NCBI GenBank assembly: GCA_949316235.1
Contig: OX438748.1
Span: forward strand, 25,794,575-25,858,574
Direction: 5' to 3'
DNA: 64,000 nt
From: Oegoconia quadripuncta
Lineage: Eukaryota > Arthropoda > Insecta > Lepidoptera > Autostichidae
Part shown: piece by piece, positions 58,355 to 64,000 of the stretch
Numbering within the stretch: position 1 is the stretch's first letter
How the letters are laid out: the number at the start of each line of letters is the position of its first letter
Notes under the pieces: model-generated
What the model was told of the DNA's origin: nothing
The model's input: the letters and a program-made list of their open reading frames with translations, nothing else
Database searches by the model: none
Program-made: the position numbers and the translations under genes

Positions 58355-58990
58355 TTGTCCCTGGTTTGAAATTGTTTGTTTCAACGATATCAGTTTTAAA
58401 ACCAAGTAATCCGACAGAATGTTTTGTATTTTGCGTGCGTCATGTTGAATATTTTACGATAATTGCATCGCCTGCGTGGAATAACTTAGTCACGGATATG
58501 TTTAATCACTTTATCGGGATAAAAAATATCTTATGTTTCAATGAAATGTATGATCTACCTATATACCAAAATTCATCCAAATCCATTTACCCGTTTCGCC
58601 GTGATTGAGTAATAAACAACCGCCTCCGTGGCTCAATGTAATCAACATAGGGTTTACGAATCGGAGGTCGCGGGTTCGATCCCCAGCGGGGTACATGTTT
58701 GGTACTCGGTTTGGTTGGTGGTAGGGCATTTTAAATGTCCGCCTGGCTAGCTACCACCATCTTATCTAAATCTGCCGCCAAACAGCAATGTTAATAGCAT
58801 TGTTGTGTTCCGGTTGTCAGAGATAAGAGAGCTAGTTCCCCAAGTATTTGGGTTCCCGGGTCAGTACGCTTCCACCTTCGGCCTCATCTTCACTTAACAT
58901 CAAGTGTGATTGAAGTCAAGTGCTAACCCGTTGTGCATAAAAAAAAAGAAACAAACAAACATCCAATTTTCGCTTTTATAATATTAGTTA
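58355..58990 (-). mobile_element. Helitron-like element split by SINE-C (intron 2)
   Basis: 'ttcatccaaatccatttacc' on one side and 'aaacaaacatccaattttcg', 'ttataatattagttag' on the other side of the SINE-C insertion. Confidence 0.6.
58618..58948 (+). mobile_element. SINE-C, full length (intron 2)
   Basis: Head 'accgcctccgtggctcaatg', B-box 'gcgggttcgatccccagcg', poly-A at 58938-58946. Confidence 0.88.
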
Positions 58991-59469
58991 GAAGTTAGAA
59001 TATGACACTAATTCTGTGTTCCCTATATAGTTTGTTAAATAGATTGCCGACTCGAATGAGAAATTAATTTCGACGATAGTTAATGCTTGCTCGGAGACAC
59101 GTCCAGTTATCATTGCAATTTGTGCCTTAAAATCGGTCAAGCCGTTTAGGCTATAGGATGTAACATAGAAATCTGCATATATACACTCGAAAAACATTAC
59201 TATACTTCTTGGAGTAGTCGGATAAAACGTATGCAGTTGGAACGCACAAAGGGGCACTTATACCATTGAATCTATCTTTTCTGGAGAGGCAGCTTTGTGA
59301 ATGAGCGAATAATATCAATAATTTTGTCTTTATGAGGTCGGTCTGTCCACAATGTGAGTCGAGAAGTTTAATGCCCCACCGCCCATCACTTCTTCGAGCT
59401 ACGTCTGCCCACAGCCGTTTCAATTTACTAATCCGCTGGGTTATGTTGGTGACGTTCGTTCGCCTATGT

Positions 59470-59585
59470 ATTTCAATGTGTGCAATAAAGTGTATTTATA
59501 TTGTATCGTATCGAATCGTGTCGTGTCGTGTCGTGTCGTGTCGTGTCGTATCGTATCGTATCGTAATGCATTGCATTATATTGTA
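59470..59585 (+). mobile_element. LINE 3' end with pentanucleotide tail (intron 2)
   Basis: GTGCAATAAAGTGTATTTAT followed by (GTATC)/(GTGTC) pentamers at 59503-59565. Confidence 0.7.
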
Positions 59586-59636
59586 TTTCTTCATTCATAA
59601 TTCGATCACGTACCTATCCGATCTTCGAAACTCGTT

Positions 59637-59775
59637 CATCATCATCATATCAGCCACAGGACGTCTACTGCTGAACATAGGCTTCCCCCATAGCCCCATT
59701 TCCAGAGCGACTTGTTGTAAACGACCTGCATCTTCTCGCTCCCGGTGCGTGGTCTCCACTCGAGAACTTTAATAA
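59637..59775 (+). mobile_element. Unclassified repeat (intron 2)
   Basis: 'cagccacaggacgtctactg', 'gaacataggcttccccca', 'ggtgcgtggtctccactcg'; family of 6727-6905. Confidence 0.55.
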
Positions 59776-59957
59776 TGTACCTTGCCTATGCCTTCATTCA
59801 TGATTCGATCATGTAGTGAAATGGCGAACATCGTCCTCTTCGTAGCTCGTTGCGTGACTTTGACATTTCTTATGAAGTCTTAGCTTGTTAATCTTTAAAT
59901 TGAAAACTACTCTCAATTCTGACTAACCTTACTGAGATACATCGAATAAAGACTGGA

Positions 59958-60021
59958 CCTATACTCCCTCATTATACGAGGGAAGGCCTATATCCCTGAA
60001 TTGGGATATTTACGGGCTGAT
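59958..60021 (+). mobile_element. SINE-D 3' fragment (intron 2)
   Basis: 'tcattatacgagggaaggcc' to 'gggatatttacgggctga'. Confidence 0.65.
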
Positions 60022-60382
60022 TTGAAACACTGAACACACACATAACTCCCGTCGTCACGAGTTAAAATGCTTCACCTTGGCTTATTTGTGTGTAATCTCC
60101 AATGAGGAAAAACCCGTGCAACGAAGTATTACTGAATTGTTTGGCAGTAAAAAGGTATTTCGGAAACCCTCGGCCAAAGTAAAAAGACAAACAAAACTAT
60201 TCGTTAATAGGGTTTTCGCGGTTGAAGTAACTCTTAAGGGTCTTATATCGCTTTATTGAATCTTTTTAAAGCTGTCCCACGGGATAATTACGGGAACGAG
60301 GGTGCTATTGAGTTCATCTGGATCGAGAAATTGAGATGTGTCTTTCATTTCCTTTCAATGAGATGTATGTACCTACTTATGT

Positions 60383-60689
60383 GTTTTTTTTAAAGCATAA
60401 CGGATTTGTACTTGACTTCAATCACACCTAATGTTAAGTGAAGATGAGGTCGAAGGTGGAAGTACTGACCCAAAAACCCCAACACATTTGGGGGACTGGC
60501 TGTCTAATCTCTGACAACCGGAACACAATAATGCTATTAACATTGCTGCTTGGCGGCAGATTTATATAAGATGGTGGCAGCCTACCACCAACCAAACCGA
60601 GTACTTAAACATATACCCCGCTGGGGATCGAACCCGCGAACTCCGAATCGTAAACCCAATGTTGTTTACATTGAGCCACGGAGGCGGTT
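60383..60689 (-). mobile_element. SINE-C, full length (intron 2)
   Basis: Poly-T, 'caatcacacctaatgttaag', head 'ttgagccacggaggcggtt'. Confidence 0.86.
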
Positions 60690-61393
60690 GTAATAAATAA
60701 GTAAAGTAAATACCTGCATCTATCACAAATCCGATTTTATAAACCCCGATACAAAAAGTGGGGTATAATAAGTTACAGCTTTTGGCTGTCTGTATCCTTA
60801 ACGAATTTTAATAAAAATTAACAACCGTCATAGACTTAAGGTAATTGTGTACATATACACTCAACTCATACGCACACATACAAACACACACGCTCTTTTC
60901 TTTCTTCCTGCACCCACAAATACAACAGTTTGATGTCTGGATAAATAAGCTACCAAATTAAGCTAGGTATGTATAAACTCACTGAAATCTATGTTTGCTT
61001 CTAAATGTATAATGCATATTTTAAATTTTTAATTATGGGTGTGATTTCGAATAAATCTTTAAAAAATATGTTGCACACGGCGACCAATTTCGTGTAGTCC
61101 GGCCATTAAATAAAAACCTATAAATATTTCATTTTCTGGTTAAACAGCACCGACGTGAAGTCAGCAAAACTAACTTCACTGTTGTTTACAAATGGCAGAG
61201 TGTCGAGAGTCGTACTCTGTCGTACTGTCAGTCGATTTACGTAGACCTTTGGCCGCATGGTGCCGACGTGCCGACTCATATTATCGGCGACGACTCAGTG
61301 CAATCCGACCATTGCAAAGTTTTATAAAATGTTCCATATCTGGTGAAATCACAGAGCCTATTGCATATGTTAAACTTTTTGTTTCTTATCCAG

Positions 61394-61607
61394 ATATCCT
61401 GGGTGCGCCGTCGTGCAGAAGAGCTACATCTCCTCTCATTCGGTCGTCACACATACTCTGCTGACTCCAGATATTCCCTCGCCTTCGAGCATCCGAACGA
61501 CTGGCGCCTGCTCATTCAATACGTGAGCGAAAGAGACGAAGGATTCTACGAGTGTCAGATTTCGACTCACCCGCCATTGGTGCGAAGAGTATACCTCGCT
61601 GTTGTTG
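61394..61607 (+). CDS. dpr: Dpr-like gene, exon 3: Ig domain C-half
   Basis: After the acceptor ttatccag the exon reads ISWVRRRAEELHLLSFGRHT, then YSADSRYSLAFEHPNDWRLL, and ends near DEGFYECQISTHPP before a GTGAGT donor at 61608. The tryptophan of ISW is the conserved core Trp, and D-x-G-x-Y-x-C with ECQISTHPP supplies the F-strand cysteine that pairs with the one in exon 2. It begins in phase 0, matching the end of exon 2, and ends in phase 1. The RRRAEELHLL.FGRHTYS stretch matches the Dpr interface region (usually R+RDLHILTVG..TYT). The HPNDWRL and STHPP residues favour dpr20 among paralogues. Confidence 0.92.
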
Positions 61608-61677
61608 GTGAGTCAATTATGTGTTACGTAATGCTTATCTCACACGGAAGTCAAGCTGCGTGTGCGTGATCAGACCA

Positions 61678-61930
61678 GCCCCCGCAGTCTCGACATAGAT
61701 AGCGATCGCTATACCACGTAATTTATATATTTCGGTCGTTAAGTCCTAACAACGTTATTTTAATTGGAGAATTAGAGTGTTTAGTATCAAAATATCGGTT
61801 TCCATTGAAACTACGATTCAGGCTTCCAACAAAAACCGATATGATTATGAACACTATAACATTTAGAATAACATCGTTAGGAGTTAACGACCGAAATCGG
61901 TTGATATCTATGTCGAGACTGCGGGCCCAG
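61678..61930. mobile_element. MITE family J, copy 2 (intron 3)
   Basis: Same element as 21262-21507 in the opposite orientation: 'cccgcagtctcgacatagat' ... 'atctatgtcgagactgcggg'. It lies 70 bp after exon 3. Confidence 0.85.
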
Positions 61931-61977
61931 GGCCCAGGGCCCGCAGTCTCGACATAGATAGCAACCGATTTCGGTCC
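61931..61977. mobile_element. MITE family J, isolated end (intron 3)
   Basis: 'ggcccagggcccgcagtctc' and 'accgatttcggtc': one further terminal repeat directly after copy 2. Confidence 0.75.
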
Positions 61978-61989
61978 GAATTATCATAT

Positions 61990-62064
61990 AGACTAGGTAC
62001 TTTTTTTGTTGGACCGATTTCGATGAAATGTTCTACGCGAATAAAGTCGTGGGCAACACCTAGA
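61990..62064 (+). mobile_element. Helitron-like 3' end (intron 3)
   Basis: 'ttggaccgatttcgatgaaa', 'cgcgaataaagtcgtgggc', CTAG at 62060-62063. Confidence 0.55.
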
Positions 62065-62205
62065 TATTGATAAAAGCGCCTACTTTTTTACAATCGTGAA
62101 TTTTGGAAATAACCGTTATCAGAGCTATTTACGTATTACTTATAATTGGATTTTAGGCTTCTGGAGTGCCGGTCACTTTTTTTATTTATTCTGTATTTTA
62201 AACGA

Positions 62206-62527
62206 AATAATAATAAATATCTTTGCACGTACATACAGCGCCATCTAGGTGTACAGTTAGCATCTAGGCTTATTTATAAAATAATGATGGTATCCATAAG
62301 GATACCAGATGGTTGATAAACTACACAAATACATTTTTTTTGTAAATAAATACATATAAACCAAATACATCCATAACTCGGGAACACATGTTTGTATTCA
62401 TCATACAAACATGTGCCCCTAGCGGGATTCGAACCCGCGACCTTTTGGTAAAGCAGTCAGAGTTTATAACCACTACCACAGATTACTAATAAGTTACTAA
62501 AGTAACCACTACACCAAACAGGTCGTC
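62206..62527 (-). mobile_element. SINE-A with internal duplication (intron 3)
   Basis: Full element, but the head 'accactacac' region is doubled ('accactaccacagattact' then 'gtaaccactacacc'). Confidence 0.82.
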
Positions 62528-62677
62528 AAAGAAATGTTCATTTATCCAACCAGCGGACCGAATAAACTCGCTTAAATGTGTTCTTTCTAAGTGTTATTTC
62601 TGACTTAGTTACAACTGTTATACCTACTAACACCGACGAGCTATTTTATCTGATAATAGTTTTTTTATTTATTACAG

Positions 62678-62700
62678 AACCGTCCGCGCCCTACCTTTAA
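62678..62700 (+). CDS. dpr: Dpr-like gene, possible terminal exon 4 (short tail and stop)
   Basis: A strong polypyrimidine tract and acceptor (tttttttatttattacag) at 62660-62677 is followed by AA CCG TCC GCG CCC TAC CTT TAA. Joined to the phase-1 G of exon 3 it reads EPSAPYL and stops. Dpr proteins often continue after the first Ig domain with a Val-Glu-Pro or similar linker, so the first residues look right while the stop is unexpected. It could make a single-Ig secreted isoform, be a decayed exon, or be a chance acceptor, with the real exon beyond the window. Confidence 0.4.
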
Positions 62701-63439
62701 ACCAAATCCGGATAATATTAAAAGAGTCCATAGTTCCGTTTCTCCATTTGGGGTCCGGAACCCTAAAAGCAGTACAAATGGCGCCTTTAGGCGTTGCTTA
62801 CTTCCGACAATGGAGCTATATTCACGGTTCACGTGTGTTCAAGTATATTCATTTTCACAGAATCTTATGACAAATACGTTAACACCAACAACGATTTTCT
62901 GCGAGCGGATAGCTCTTTCACACCACCAGACAAATAACCGCATCTTTATTCAGAACTGTATCTACAGCGTGCTTACAAAATGCGGCGTTTCACCATAATA
63001 GTTGAATATTTTATACAGAATAGAGGTTTATTCTCATTTCCATGCATGAGAATGCGTTATGATGCCAAATGGTAAATAATATATTCCTTAGTTTGCCGCA
63101 AGCATACATTTCTGTTTATTGGAGCTGGTAGATTGCTGTAGATAAACATGGATACTAACGATGCGGTTAATCAATGAGTTCTGGAAAGGTCAATGCTCCG
63201 GTATGTTTGCAAATCAGCAATAGTACCATGACAGGCGCGATAAACGTTTTTGTCGCGCGAGTTATTATTTGTCCTGCTCATTCGCTTGCACGAAATATAC
63301 AACTATCCCACTCTACTCCTACGTCGCGCGTGGTAAACGATGTCATGGTACGGGGGTTGTTGTTGACCTATTGTTGAGTTATGTAGACTTTTGTAAGAGA
63401 AAACAAAAAGTTTTTGTATTTGTTGATGAATCGACAGTG
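62701..63439. other. Downstream of putative exon 4
   Basis: No canonical AATAAA was seen within this stretch, and no further family exon. Short frames at 62810-62998 and 63174-63377 show no motif. Confidence 0.4.
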
Positions 63440-63515
63440 AACAACTGAACTGATTTTCGATTACTATTCAAAGCAAACCATTCTGAAACCACTTTCAGTG
63501 TGGAAGTCCAACAAT
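63440..63515. mobile_element. MITE family G fragment
   Basis: 'caaaccattctgaaaccact' and 'gtggaagtccaacaatt'; interrupted by a SINE-A. Confidence 0.6.
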
Positions 63516-63784
63516 TAATAAATAAATATCCTTAGACATACACATAGCGCCATCTAGTTCCACAGTAAGCAGCTATAGGCTTGTGTTGTGGATACCAGAT
63601 GGTTGATATACTACATAAATACATTTTTTTTGGAAATAAATACTTATTATAAATGAAAAACATCCATAACTCGGGTACACATATCCGTATTCATCACACA
63701 AACATATGCCCCTAGTGGGATTCGAACCCGCAACCTTTTGGTATAGCGGTCAGAATTGCTAACCACTACATCAAACAGGTCGTC
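63516..63784 (-). mobile_element. SINE-A, full length
   Basis: 'gcgccatctagttccacag', 'gggattcgaacccgcaacc', 'aaacaggtcgtc'. Confidence 0.86.
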
Positions 63785-64000
63785 ATTTGAAAACTACTTT
63801 TTTAATTTCGAGAGCTGGTGGTTGCGAAACGGTTCATAGCCATGTTTTGATGGAAATCGATTAAGCCTTTTCGATGATATTTACCTTTTAAGAGGGTTTA
63901 TTCCGTCGAGTGGCGCCCTCATTGGATAAATAACTATTTCTTTTTAAATACAGCATATATCAATAATATCGCTCCGATCTGAACTCGAGATGCCTAAACG

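Larger units (their letters stand above)
56027..61393 (+). other. Intron 2 of the Dpr-like gene
   Basis: 5.4 kb with a LINE-E fragment (56372-56565), a CA repeat (56995-57021), a SINE/LINE tail with poly-A (57290-57375), a Helitron split by a SINE-C copy, a pentanucleotide repeat (59510-59566) and SINE-C and SINE-D fragments. No coding exon of the family was seen inside it. Confidence 0.6.
48249..62700 (+). other. dpr: Dpr-like Ig-superfamily gene (span of supported exons)
   Basis: Four exons join in phase over GT/AG introns: 48249-48324, 55815-56026, 61394-61607 and, less surely, 62678-62700. Phases at the three junctions are 1, 0 and 1. The joined product is about 174 residues: signal peptide, acidic linker, one complete V-type Ig domain, then a short tail and stop. 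Family knowledge: Dpr proteins are neuronal cell-surface or GPI-anchored proteins with two Ig domains that bind DIP partners in synaptic matching. The second Ig domain is not seen here. The motifs HPNDWRL and YECQISTHPP are closest, from memory, to Drosophila dpr20, so dpr20-like is my best call, though the paralogue is uncertain. Introns are 7490, 5367 and 1070 bp and are loaded with SINEs and LINEs, which is normal for this gene family. Confidence 0.8.

Noticed and set aside
60077..60259. 60-codon plus-strand frame with RSITELFG
   Set aside because: No family match or exon boundary support.

Overview
The window looks like insect nuclear DNA, most probably from a moth or butterfly (Lepidoptera). 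It is AT-rich and gene-poor, full of degraded transposable elements, and carries many Helitron-like ends with a conserved 'gcggacgaagtcgcgggc' 3' hairpin and CTAG terminus. Several tRNA-headed SINE families recur in many copies. The species assignment rests on remembered repeat style, not on a database search.

Only one ordinary host gene can be supported. It is a plus-strand immunoglobulin-superfamily gene of the Dpr (defective proboscis extension response) type, closest in my judgement to dpr20. A signal-peptide exon (48249-48324), an exon carrying an acidic linker and the first half of an Ig domain (55815-56026) and an exon with the second half of that domain (61394-61607) join in phase through GT/AG introns of about 7.5 and 5.4 kb. 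A short fourth exon (62678-62700) would close the protein after one Ig domain. The usual second Ig domain is not seen and may lie beyond base 64000. A second signal-peptide-like exon with a perfect GTAAGT donor in the same phase lies 25 kb upstream (23617-23692) and could be an alternative first exon.

The rest is mostly mobile DNA. 1-9 kb holds SINEs, a 216-bp tandem duplication and a TIR element ending CAGGGTG. 9.4-16.8 kb holds a CR1/Jockey-type LINE remnant, LINE 3' ends with a covarying hairpin, and a pair of palindromic MITEs. 17-24 kb holds a TIR element with a perfect 23-bp palindrome inside, a 246-bp MITE, and LINE C-terminal fragments. 25-31 kb holds a cluster of four perfect TGACGTCA octamers, an antisense LINE fragment, and a 2.6-kb Helitron with a helicase remnant and two minisatellites. 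31-48 kb holds nested SINEs, an RTE-like LINE fragment, several short Helitrons, a degenerate ~30-bp repeat and a 5S-rRNA-derived SINE. 48-64 kb is the Dpr-like gene, whose introns contain another LINE, SINEs and MITEs.

For clarity I name repeat families locally: SINE-A (tRNA-like head, 'gacgacctgtttggtgtagtgg'-type), SINE-B (head 'gaccgattggtgtagtgga'), SINE-C (head 'accgcctccgtggctcaatg'), SINE-D (head 'gcgtcggtggctcagcgg'), LINE-E (C-terminal WNSLPASVF motif), and MITE families G-K. These are not database names. Stretches not listed are AT-rich and show me nothing recognisable.
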